The translations under genes were made by a program, and so were the position numbers. From Clostridia bacterium (GTDB lineage Bacteria > Bacillota > Clostridia > Oscillospirales > CAG-272), in the NCBI GenBank assembly GCA_029010655.1, contig JAQXKW010000151.1:1-11395 (forward strand): a DNA stretch of 11,395 nt, read 5' to 3'. Shown piece by piece: positions 5,272 to 11,395 of the stretch (positions within the stretch are counted from its first letter, which is position 1; each line of letters starts with the position of its first letter). The notes beneath the pieces are model-generated. The model saw nothing but the letters and a program-made list of their open reading frames with translations, was not told the origin of the DNA and did not search any database.

Positions 5272-6055
5272 CTTTTATAAGCACTCCTTGAACTAAATAT
5301 CTTTTTGAAGTGTCGCTGTTCTGAACGCAGGTGCTGAGGGTTATAATCCTTGAATCCCCGTCAAGAGTAACGCTTTCTCTCACGTTTCTGCTCATGGACT
5401 GGGGATTTAAGCAGGTCTTCAGATATTCTTCAAAAACCTGCCTGTCGGAAAAGTCAAAGGATAAAAGTATATGCCTGTCGTCGTATTCATAGGCGGCGAA
5501 AATCTCGTAGGTGAGAATATGACCGTCAATATATACGAATATATCCTTGTGCTCCTCAAAAAACTGAGGGTCGCGGAAGTTGTGCAGGGAGCCGAAGAAG
5601 GTGCCGTCGTACATATAATGACCGTATACCAGCGTATTCGGGTCGGTAAATTTAAGATTGTTCATGGACTGGGTGAAAATACAGCCGGAAACGCTGGGAT
5701 TTCCCAAATAGTCACGCCTCAGATAAAAGGAATCGTCCGTAAGGCTCTGAACTATGGGGTAGTCAACCTTTGTTCCGGGAACGGTTATCCATGCGTAAAT
5801 TTCCGGGTTCTGCTTTTTAAGGCTTTCCCAGTCAATGGGGTTGTCGGGCAGGGGAGGCTCAGTCTCAGCCTCCGTGGTATCGGGCAAATCCGTGCCGGTG
5901 CTTTGCGCCTCTGTGGTGTCGGAGGGATTTTTGTATTTTCCGAAATCGTCTTCACAGCCCTTAAGCATGAAAATGAGCAGAATAACGGCGAGAACACATA
6001 TTACGCCGAAAACTGCGGCAAGAGTACGCCATAGCTTTTTCTTTTTGTTTTCCAT
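5255..6055 (-). CDS. srtB: class B sortase
   Basis: The protein has 266 residues. Sortases are membrane-bound cysteine transpeptidases that cut secreted proteins at a C-terminal motif and join them to the cell wall. One N-terminal membrane helix (about 11-31) is followed by a Thr/Glu/Pro-rich stalk (44-75) and the sortase barrel (about 84-262). The catalytic residues are visible: His146 in VYGHYM, Cys243 in LSTC and Arg252 in KRYLVQG. The opening WITVPGTKVDYPIVQ and the long helix FSDRQVFEEYL before the last strands fit class B. The gene follows a gene for a protein with a sorting signal and overlaps the LCP gene. The ribosome binding site is weak (GAGACG). The symbol denotes class, not proven orthology. 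Confidence 0.9.
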   Translation of the reverse strand: MENKKKKLWRTLAAVFGVICVLAVILLIFMLKGCEDDFGKYKNPSDTTEAQSTGTDLPDTTEAETEPPLPDNPIDWESLKKQNPEIYAWITVPGTKVDYPIVQSLTDDSFYLRRDYLGNPSVSGCIFTQSMNNLKFTDPNTLVYGHYMYDGTFFGSLHNFRDPQFFEEHKDIFVYIDGHILTYEIFAAYEYDDRHILLSFDFSDRQVFEEYLKTCLNPQSMSRNVRESVTLDGDSRIITLSTCVQNSDTSKRYLVQGVLIKDELTK

Positions 6056-6073
6056 AATCGTCTCAATTATCAG

Positions 6074-6104
6074 ATAAGCCCTGCCGTATTTCGGTAGGGC
6101 TTAT
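6074..6104. other. hairpin between sorted-protein and sortase genes
   Basis: ATAAGCCCTGCCG (6074-6086) pairs with CGGTAGGGCTTAT (6092-6104) over a five-base loop. Read as plus-strand RNA the odd pair is a G-U wobble; as minus-strand RNA, the direction of the operon, it is an A-C mismatch. There is no T run on the minus strand. It may reduce read-through or protect the upstream mRNA so that more substrate than enzyme is made; that is inference. Confidence 0.5.
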
Positions 6105-6124
6105 AATTTCAGTTTATTTGCCGT

Positions 6125-6577
6125 TCAGGCGTTGAAAGAACGCTTAACAGCGTAAGCACAGCCGAACAGGGACACAACAGCAACGAGTGCTACGGGAAGA
6201 ATCATGTTGCCGGTCTGGGGAGCTTTATTGTCCTCCCAAGGCTTAACGGGCTTCTTTCCGTCAAACGAGGCGATAGCCACAACATCGCTTTTGAGCCTGA
6301 TTACCATAACCAAATCGGTAAGACTTCCGGAAATGATTTCGTAATCTCCTGTTAATTCCCATCCGGTAAAGGTGTGACCGTCATCGGGATAGGCAGTAAT
6401 AGTATAGGTTCCGTCGTCATTCTTTTTGCCCTCTGCCGTTCCTCCGGGACCGGCAATAACGGTAAGCTTGTATTCGGTGCCGGGCTTGTCGGGGCTTTCT
6501 CCTTCAATTGCGAAAGCGCAAACTGCAAGAGACATAAGCATAAGGACAGCCATTCCCAATGCAACAATCTTTTTCAT
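6125..6577 (-). CDS. small secreted protein with APQTG sorting signal and InlB B-repeat-like domain
   Basis: The protein has 150 residues. AGGAGGG lies 7 bases before the ATG. A signal peptide (1-23, predicted cut after AFA) precedes one domain (about 36-108) with the pattern YKLTVIAGPGG..., then ITAYPDDGHTFTGWEL, typical of InlB B-repeat or Listeria-Bacteroides repeat folds. The C-terminus is a sorting signal: APQTG (119-123), a hydrophobic helix (about 125-143) and KR in the tail. The protein should be cut after Thr122 and fixed to the wall, most likely by the class B sortase encoded next. The motif differs from classic LPXTG and NPQTN but resembles the (S/P)PxTG motifs known for clostridial class B sortases. 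Only one repeat domain is present, so it is unusually small for a wall-anchored protein. Confidence 0.87.
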   Translation of the reverse strand: MKKIVALGMAVLMLMSLAVCAFAIEGESPDKPGTEYKLTVIAGPGGTAEGKKNDDGTYTITAYPDDGHTFTGWELTGDYEIISGSLTDLVMVIRLKSDVVAIASFDGKKPVKPWEDNKAPQTGNMILPVALVAVVSLFGCAYAVKRSFNA

Positions 6578-6619
6578 TACTTAACCCTCCTCGGACGGTA
6601 TAAACTCTTATCTTCTTTA

Positions 6620-6648
6620 ATTGTAACCTATTATTGAGCTTTTGTCAA
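6620..6648 (-). promoter_or_regulatory. sigma-A promoter of the sortase operon
   Basis: On the minus strand a perfect TTGACA (6648-6643) and TACAAT (6625-6620) are 17 bases apart. The ATG lies 42 bases downstream of the -10 box. It should drive the sorted protein, sortase and LCP genes together. Confidence 0.88.
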
Positions 6649-6649
6649 G

Positions 6650-6666
6650 GGATTTACGCTAAATCC
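6650..6666. promoter_or_regulatory. 17-bp palindrome touching the -35 box
   Basis: GGATTTA-CGC-TAAATCC is a perfect 7+3+7 inverted repeat one base upstream of the -35 box of the sortase operon and 11 bases after the hydrolase stop codon. There is no T run, and the stem is short and AT-rich, so it is a poor terminator. An operator is plausible but unproven. Confidence 0.35.
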
Positions 6667-6677
6667 TAAAACGTGGC

Positions 6678-7298
6678 TTATTTCAGAGAAAAGAACAGCT
6701 TGTCAAAGGCGTCGGCGTAGTGACGTCCTATAAGTCTTGCTCCGTTTGACGTTGGGTGAACGCCGTCCTGTGCCCAAAGGGTCATTTCGTCCGTTACGCA
6801 GGCGGCGGCAAAAACTCCGTCAAGAGGAATGTAAATGTCGGCGTATTCTCTTGCAAGAGCCCTTACAATGTCGATTTTGAAATCAAGGTCCTCCCTGAAA
6901 AACGCCTTGTCGGGCACATCAATCAGAAAGGGCTCAAGAATCATAATCTTTGCCTTTGTTTTCGCCTTGATTTCCTCCAGCAGAAAACGGTAATTCTCCA
7001 GGAATTTCTCATGGGGAAGCCAGTTTTTTGTGTCGCTTCTGTGCCAGACATCGTTAACTCCAATGAGAATGGAGACCAGATCGGGCTGAATATCAATGCA
7101 GTCCGTCTTCCAGCGGGAAACAAGATCGCTGGTTTGATTTCCGCCTATGCCGTAGTTTAAGAATTCAAATTCCGTTGCGGGATGGCGGGCGGCTATAGCC
7201 TCCGAGGCATAGCGGGGATAGCCCGCGCCCATAAAATGGGGGTCGCTGTGGTCGGAATAGTTGTCGGTGATGGAATCACCCTGGAAAAGGATTTTCAT
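6678..7298 (-). CDS. SGNH/GDSL-family hydrolase (esterase or lipase-like)
   Basis: The protein has 206 residues, a full-length single SGNH domain with no signal peptide, so cytoplasmic. The catalytic blocks are all present: GDSIT with the nucleophile Ser9, YGIGGNQT with Gly53, GVND with Asn82, and DGVHPT with Asp178 and His181. The family removes acyl or acetyl groups from lipids, sugars or other esters; the substrate cannot be read from the sequence. The gene starts 30 bases after the trmL stop codon, with an AAAGG ribosome binding site, and no promoter is visible in the gap, so it is probably co-transcribed with trmL. No clear terminator follows. Confidence 0.9.
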   Translation of the reverse strand: MKILFQGDSITDNYSDHSDPHFMGAGYPRYASEAIAARHPATEFEFLNYGIGGNQTSDLVSRWKTDCIDIQPDLVSILIGVNDVWHRSDTKNWLPHEKFLENYRFLLEEIKAKTKAKIMILEPFLIDVPDKAFFREDLDFKIDIVRALAREYADIYIPLDGVFAAACVTDEMTLWAQDGVHPTSNGARLIGRHYADAFDKLFFSLK

Positions 7299-7328
7299 TT
7301 CTTGCGCCTTTCTTTTTATTGATCTTTA

Positions 7329-7820
7329 TTAATCTGCTTTCATTTTGCCGAAGTCCTTCTGCCCCATAAAACCGTGCTGCCTCAGCACCTCGTAACAGCC
7401 CACCGCCACCGCATTTGACAGATTAAGACACCGCTGACCGTCTCTCATGGGAATTCGTACGCACCGCTCGTAATTTGCGGCGAGAAAATCCTCGGGCAGC
7501 CCCTTCGTTTCCTTGCCGAACATAATAAAAACGGGGAGAGGGTAGTGCTGTTCCGTGTAGGAGCGGGGAGCCTTGGAGGAAAAGCAGAAAAACTCACAGC
7601 CGGGATTTTTTTCAAAGAAATCCTCCAGCGAGCTGTAATAGAAAATGTCTAAATCGTGCCAGTAGTCAAGACCTGCACGGTGAAGCTTTGCGTCGTCGAT
7701 TTTGAAGCCTAAAGGCTCAATAAGATGCAGAGCCGCCCCCGTTACCGCACAGGTGCGGGCTACGTTTCCGGTGTTTTGAGGGATTTCCGGCTCAACCAGT
7801 ACAATATTAATGTTGTTCAT
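7329..7820 (-). CDS. trmL: tRNA (cytidine(34)-2'-O)-methyltransferase, TrmL/YibK type
   Basis: The protein has 163 residues. SPOUT-class enzymes of this type use S-adenosylmethionine to methylate the 2'-OH of the wobble nucleotide of tRNA-Leu isoacceptors. The family's hallmarks are here: NIVLVEPEIPQNTGN at the N-terminus, ARTC with the basic loop, FGKETKGLPE (101-110) and IPM...RCLNLSNAVAVGCYE (124-144), which forms the knotted cofactor site. The start is placed at 7820 because the protein then begins MNNINIVL like its relatives; an ATG at 7829 would add MFF. Neither has a ribosome binding site. The -10 box overlaps the 7829 ATG and the predicted transcript start falls next to 7820, pointing to a leaderless mRNA. 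The family name is secure; the exact tRNA target is inferred. Confidence 0.9.
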   Translation of the reverse strand: MNNINIVLVEPEIPQNTGNVARTCAVTGAALHLIEPLGFKIDDAKLHRAGLDYWHDLDIFYYSSLEDFFEKNPGCEFFCFSSKAPRSYTEQHYPLPVFIMFGKETKGLPEDFLAANYERCVRIPMRDGQRCLNLSNAVAVGCYEVLRQHGFMGQKDFGKMKAD

Positions 7821-7827
7821 AAAAAAC

Positions 7828-7856
7828 ATTGTATCACAATGCTCTCGGTTTGTCTA
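7828..7856 (-). promoter_or_regulatory. promoter of trmL, probable leaderless start
   Basis: On the minus strand TAGACA (7856-7851) and TACAAT (7833-7828) are 17 bases apart. Seven bases past the -10 box is 7821, one base before the A of the ATG at 7820. The promoter is back to back with that of asnS. Confidence 0.65.
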
Positions 7857-7925
7857 CAAAAAAATCACGGAGAACGGAATATTAGCAGAACTGCGGCACA
7901 GAGAGGACTTTGTCTCCCCAATCGG

Positions 7926-7954
7926 TTGACAATTCGGCTTTCATGTGATATATT
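7926..7954 (+). promoter_or_regulatory. sigma-A promoter of asnS
   Basis: TTGACA (7926-7931) and TATATT (7949-7954) are 17 bases apart. A better -10 match, TATAAT, lies at 7961-7966 but has no -35 box at the right distance. I see no T-box or other leader structure in the short 5' region. Confidence 0.8.
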
Positions 7955-7989
7955 GTAATGTATAATAATTCAAAAGGACGGTAACGGCA

Positions 7990-9384
7990 GTGAAAAGAAC
8001 GCTGATTTCCGAGATTTATAAAAATCCCGAAGCATTTTCAGATAAGGAAATAACGGTAGCAGGCTGGGCGAGAAGCGTGCGTGCTTCAAACGAGTTCGGC
8101 TTTGCGTCGCTTAACGACGGAAGCTGTTTTGACTGTCTCCAGGCTGTGCTTGAGAGGTCAAAGCTTTCAAATTACGACGAGATTTCAAAAACAAACGTGG
8201 GAGCCTCTCTTGTTGTCACGGGTGTTTTGGTGCTTACCCCCGAGGCAAAACAGCCCTTTGAGATAAAAGCCTCCCGGGTAGAAGTGGAGGGCGTATCAAC
8301 TCCCGATTATCCCCTGCAGAAAAAGCGTCATTCGGTGGAATATCTCCGTGAGATAGCGCACCTGAGACCCCGTACAAACCTTTTCTCCGCAGTGTTCAGA
8401 GTAAGAAGCGAGGCGGCATACGCTATCCATTCCTTCTTCCATGACAGAGGCTTTGTCTATGTGCATACTCCCCTTATCACGGGTAGCGACTGCGAGGGCG
8501 CAGGAGAAATGTTTCAGGTAACAACACTTGATATAAATAATCCGCCCAGACTTGAGGACGGAAGCGTAGACTATTCTCAGGATTTCTTCAAGAAAACTAC
8601 GGGGCTTACGGTTTCAGGTCAGCTTGAGGGCGAAACCTATGCACAGGCTTTCGGCAATATCTATACCTTCGGTCCTACCTTCCGTGCGGAGAATTCCAAT
8701 ACGGCACGGCACGCCGCAGAATTCTGGATGATAGAGCCGGAAATCGCATTCGCAGACCTGCACGACGATATGGTGCTTGCATGGGATATGATCCAGTATA
8801 TAGTAAAGCACGTGCTGAAAACCTGCCCGTCGGAGCTTAATTTCTTTAACAGCTTCGTTGATAAGGGACTGCTTGAAAGACTTAATACCATAGCGGACAG
8901 CGATTATAAAACGGTCACATATACCGAAGCCGTGGAGCTTCTCCAAAAGAGCGGAGAAGCGTTCAAATATCCCGTAAGCTGGGGCTGCGATTTGCAGACG
9001 GAGCATGAGAGATACTTGACGGAAAAGGTTTTCGGAATGCCCGTGTTCGTAACCGATTATCCGAAAGAAATCAAATCCTTCTATATGAGACTTAACGACG
9101 ACGGCAAAACTGTTGCCGCAATGGATTTGCTTGTTCCCGGGGTAGGCGAAATTATCGGCGGCTCCCAGAGAGAGGAAAGACTTGATAAGCTTCTGGAAAG
9201 AATGGCAGAGCTGGGGCTGAAGGAGGAAGATTATTCATGGTATCTTGACCTTCGCCGCTGGGGCTCCACCAAGCACGCAGGCTACGGTCTGGGATTTGAG
9301 AGAATAATAATGTACCTTACGGGCGTTTCCAATATCAGAGACGTAATCCCCTATCCCAGAACCACCGGCACCGCAGAGTTTTAA
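7990..9384 (+). CDS. asnS: asparaginyl-tRNA synthetase
   Basis: The protein has 464 residues, the usual bacterial AsnRS length. It charges tRNA-Asn with asparagine in the cytoplasm. The N-terminal OB-fold anticodon-binding domain (about 17-105) contains VAGWARSVRAS. The class II catalytic core carries motif 2, TFRAENSNTARHAAEFWMIEPE (about 230-250), with the AsnRS-type HAAEFWM stretch, and motif 3, GLGFERIIMYLTG (433-445). The protein ends with the typical PRTTGTAEF. The start codon is GTG at 7990, chosen because it gives the standard N-terminus MKRTLISEIY; AAAAGGA lies 11 bases upstream. It has its own promoter and is divergent from trmL. A gene for this enzyme implies direct Asn-tRNA charging, though GatCAB may also exist elsewhere. 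Confidence 0.97.
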   Translation: MKRTLISEIYKNPEAFSDKEITVAGWARSVRASNEFGFASLNDGSCFDCLQAVLERSKLSNYDEISKTNVGASLVVTGVLVLTPEAKQPFEIKASRVEVEGVSTPDYPLQKKRHSVEYLREIAHLRPRTNLFSAVFRVRSEAAYAIHSFFHDRGFVYVHTPLITGSDCEGAGEMFQVTTLDINNPPRLEDGSVDYSQDFFKKTTGLTVSGQLEGETYAQAFGNIYTFGPTFRAENSNTARHAAEFWMIEPEIAFADLHDDMVLAWDMIQYIVKHVLKTCPSELNFFNSFVDKGLLERLNTIADSDYKTVTYTEAVELLQKSGEAFKYPVSWGCDLQTEHERYLTEKVFGMPVFVTDYPKEIKSFYMRLNDDGKTVAAMDLLVPGVGEIIGGSQREERLDKLLERMAELGLKEEDYSWYLDLRRWGSTKHAGYGLGFERIIMYLTGVSNIRDVIPYPRTTGTAEF

Positions 9385-9546
9385 TAGATTTAATAAAGAA
9401 AAAGGCATCCCTAAGTATGCTCTGCCTGATAACAGGACAAAGTCAGTCATCAGGACGGCATATAGAGACAAAGGGAGCAAGATACGGCGTTTTTCCGCTC
9501 GTCGGCGCACAAAAGTACGTCAGAGGGCGAAAGCGCCGAAAGCCAG
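9385..9546. other. structured spacer after asnS, content unclear
   Basis: This 162-base stretch holds no convincing gene. It does contain short inverted repeats: CCTGAT/ATCAGG around 9427-9454 and TCGGCGC/GCGCCGA (9502-9508/9533-9539), the second enclosing the small hairpin GGCG-AAAG-CGCC. Together with the strong hairpin at 9547 it could be a long 3' untranslated region, a small RNA, or an interspersed repeat. A minus-strand reading frame crosses it into asnS but looks like a shadow. Confidence 0.35.
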
Positions 9547-9590
9547 TAACGGCGGGCTTTTTAAGCCCGCCGTTATGATTTTGTCTGTTT
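9547..9590 (+). terminator. probable terminator downstream of asnS
   Basis: TAACGGCGGGCTT (9547-9559) pairs perfectly with AAGCCCGCCGTTA (9563-9575) over a TTT loop: 13 pairs. The following sequence is T-rich (TGATTTTGTCTGTTTTTT) rather than a clean T run. It lies 162 bases after the asnS stop codon. Confidence 0.7.
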
Positions 9591-9667
9591 TTTGAAAACA
9601 GTAGGTTTCAATTTATTTAATATTTTTATCTTTTGTCGGCGCTCTTGCCGCTTTGGCTTTACTCTGA

Positions 9668-9698
9668 ATCGGTTTTGCGGACAATCTGCAAAACCGAT
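9668..9698 (-). terminator. hairpin after metH, possible terminator
   Basis: ATCGGTTTTGC (9668-9678) pairs with GCAAAACCGAT (9688-9698): 11 perfect pairs with a nine-base loop, 10 bases past the metH stop codon. No T run follows on the minus strand, so it may be a terminator of low efficiency or a 3' end-protecting stem. Between it and the asnS terminator (9591-9667) I see only AT-rich DNA. Confidence 0.5.
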
Positions 9699-9708
9699 AG
9701 AAAAATTA

Positions 9709-11395
9709 TTAATTTATACTGTCGCAGTATCTGACGGTTTCCATAGCGTCGGCGGCGTACTTGTCCGCACCGATAGCTTTGGCATATTCCTCTGTCAGCA
9801 CGGCGCCGCCTACAACGATTTTAACGGAGGGCAGACTGCTGTGTAAGAGCTTTACGGTTTCCTCCATAGCGGGGACCGTAGTAGTCATAAGAGCGCTGAG
9901 CCCCACCACGGGCGCGCCCGTCCGCTCTGCCGCCTCAAGAACGGCTTCGGGCGGCACGTCCCGTCCCAGATCAGTAACCCTGTAACCGTAGTTTTCAAGC
10001 AAAAGGCGGACAATGTTTTTTCCTATATCGTGAATGTCGCCCTTAACCGTGGCAAGCACCACGGGGAACTTTTCGGCAGCCGATTTTGAAACGGCGCCCT
10101 TCACCTTTTCAAAGGCGGCTTTTGCCGCCTCGGCGGACATGAGAAGCTGAGGGAGATAAACCTTTTTTTCTTCAAAGCCCCGACCCACACGGTCGAGAGC
10201 GGGAATAACCTCGCCGTTAATAATACTCATGGGGTCGCACTTTTCAAGCATTTTTGCGGCGATTTCTCCTGCAAGCTCCTTCATACCTTTTTCCACGGCG
10301 GTTTGCAGGGTACAGTCGGAGGCGGCGGACACGCTTTCCTTGCGGGAAGCATTCTCCGAAAAGGCAATGTAATCGGCGCAGTTTTCGTCAAGCCCGTGCA
10401 GAACCCTGTATGCGTGGTAGGTACGCATCATTCCGTCGGAATAGGGGTTCATAATAGCGGCGGAAAGCCCCGCCTCAAGGGCGGCGGAGAAGAAGGCGCA
10501 GTTTACGGTGTCCCTGTCGGGAAGTCCGAAGGACACATTGGAAACGCCTAAAGATGTGCGACATCCGATTTTTTCTTCAATAAGCTTCAGAGAGCGAAGG
10601 GTCACCGTTGCCGCATTTGCGTCTGCGCTGACCGCCATGCACAGGGGATCGAAAATTATATCCTTTTTTTCGATACCGAATTCTTTTGCACGCTCAACTA
10701 TTTTTTCGGCGATTGCAAGTCTCCCCTCGGCGCTTTGGGGAATTCCCGCCTCGTCAAGGGTCAGGGCTATCAGCACGCCGCCGTATTTCTTTGCGAGAGG
10801 GAAAACCTTTTCCATGCTTTCCTCTTTGCCGTTTACGGAGTTGATAAGCGGCTTTCCGTTGTAAATGCGCAGGGCTCTCTCCATTGCGTCTGTGTCGGAG
10901 GTGTCAATCTGCAAGGGCAGGTCGCACACCGCCTGTATTTCCTCAACGGTTTTTTTGAGAACCGCCGCCTCGTCAATTCCCGGAAGTCCCACATTTACGT
11001 CAAGCACATGTGCGCCGTGGTCGGACTGCCCGATTGCCTCGCCGAGAATATAGTCCATGTTCCCCGTGTTAAGAGCCTCTTTCATCAGCTTTTTTCCCGT
11101 GGGGTTAAGCCGCTCCCCGATTAAAACGGGGGATGCGCCGAAATCTACCGCATGGGTGTAGGAGGATACAGCGCATATTTCCTTTTTCTGTACGGGTACG
11201 GGCGAAAAGCCGCCGCACAGCTTTTTCAAAGCCTTAATATATTCGGGCGTTGTTCCGCAGCAGCCTCCCGCAATGCGAACACCTTTTTCAATAAGCGCAA
11301 AAATGTCCCGTGCAAATTCCTCGGGAGAAACGTCGTATACGGTTTTCCCTCCCACAACGGAGGGAAGACCTGCGTTGGGCTTGAAAATAACGGGA
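9709..11395 (-). CDS. metH: cobalamin-dependent methionine synthase, 3' part (5' end outside the window)
   Basis: The visible 561 residues lack the N-terminus; the frame is open to the window edge. MetH moves a methyl group from methyltetrahydrofolate through cobalamin to homocysteine, giving methionine. Visible in order are the end of the homocysteine-binding barrel (PVIFKPNAGLP, then GGCCGT with the zinc-ligand pair Cys45-Cys46), the pterin-binding barrel (from about 75, GERLNPTGKK, with DVNVGLPGIDE and QIDTSD), the four-helix cap (about 385-440), and the cobalamin domain with GDIHDIGKNIV, where His455 is the lower axial cobalt ligand, plus GLSALMTTTV and VVGGAVLTEEYA. It ends right after this domain, so the AdoMet-binding reactivation domain of the E. 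coli enzyme is absent, as is usual in Clostridia. Reactivation must come from another protein. Confidence 0.95.
   Translation of the reverse strand, partial: PVIFKPNAGLPSVVGGKTVYDVSPEEFARDIFALIEKGVRIAGGCCGTTPEYIKALKKLCGGFSPVPVQKKEICAVSSYTHAVDFGASPVLIGERLNPTGKKLMKEALNTGNMDYILGEAIGQSDHGAHVLDVNVGLPGIDEAAVLKKTVEEIQAVCDLPLQIDTSDTDAMERALRIYNGKPLINSVNGKEESMEKVFPLAKKYGGVLIALTLDEAGIPQSAEGRLAIAEKIVERAKEFGIEKKDIIFDPLCMAVSADANAATVTLRSLKLIEEKIGCRTSLGVSNVSFGLPDRDTVNCAFFSAALEAGLSAAIMNPYSDGMMRTYHAYRVLHGLDENCADYIAFSENASRKESVSAASDCTLQTAVEKGMKELAGEIAAKMLEKCDPMSIINGEVIPALDRVGRGFEEKKVYLPQLLMSAEAAKAAFEKVKGAVSKSAAEKFPVVLATVKGDIHDIGKNIVRLLLENYGYRVTDLGRDVPPEAVLEAAERTGAPVVGLSALMTTTVPAMEETVKLLHSSLPSVKIVVGGAVLTEEYAKAIGADKYAADAMETVRYCDSIN

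Noticed and set aside
5471..6034. A 187-codon plus-strand frame opposite the sortase gene.
   Set aside because: The minus strand has the complete sortase with all catalytic residues, so the plus-strand frame is a shadow.
9235..9510. A 91-codon minus-strand frame crossing the end of asnS.
   Set aside because: Two thirds of it are outside or antisense to a certain gene, no ribosome binding site is seen, and the composition looks like a shadow frame.
1..11395. CRISPR array, tRNA, rRNA or intact insertion sequence.
   Set aside because: No regularly spaced repeats, tRNA cloverleaf, rRNA-like sequence or intact transposase was seen on either strand.

Overview
The window looks like chromosome from a Gram-positive anaerobe of the class Clostridia, probably an Oscillospiraceae/Ruminococcaceae-type gut bacterium. 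The reasons are a class B sortase with its substrate, an LCP cell-wall ligase, a short MetH lacking the reactivation domain, a rubrerythrin remnant, SHOCT membrane proteins, AGGAGG-type ribosome binding sites and sigma-A promoters. This is judged from protein families only.

Bases 1 to about 4000 are an AT-richer accessory region made of two related cassettes. Each begins with a sigma-A promoter and an approximately 200-nt structured RNA that ends in an intrinsic terminator with a C(UUCG)G loop, placed directly before the ribosome binding site of a gene. Cassette 1 encodes a four-helix membrane protein with a C-terminal SHOCT domain. Cassette 2 encodes a lipoprotein with a signal-peptidase-like domain that lacks its catalytic residues, then two more SHOCT membrane proteins, the last with a four-cysteine zinc-finger-like tail. 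The two RNAs differ almost completely in stem sequence but keep the same stems, and they share a 56-nt 3' block with one difference. I do not recognise the RNA as a known class; it is the strongest candidate for something undescribed here. Between the cassettes, on the minus strand, lies a scar in which the start of a WYL-type HTH regulator gene is joined to the end of a serine recombinase gene. At the right edge is the last 21 codons of a rubrerythrin gene.

Bases 4190-6650 are a minus-strand cell-surface operon: a small secreted protein with an APQTG sorting signal, then a class B sortase, then an LCP protein. It has a clear TTGACA-17-TACAAT promoter and a strong terminator. Substrate and anchoring enzyme are made together.

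Bases 6678-7856 are a minus-strand pair, a probable trmL (tRNA wobble 2'-O-methyltransferase) followed by an SGNH/GDSL hydrolase. The promoter places the predicted transcript start at or next to the trmL start codon, suggesting a leaderless mRNA. Diverging from it on the plus strand is asnS (asparaginyl-tRNA synthetase) with its own promoter. After a structured spacer of about 320 bp, the 3' part of a minus-strand metH gene runs off the right edge.
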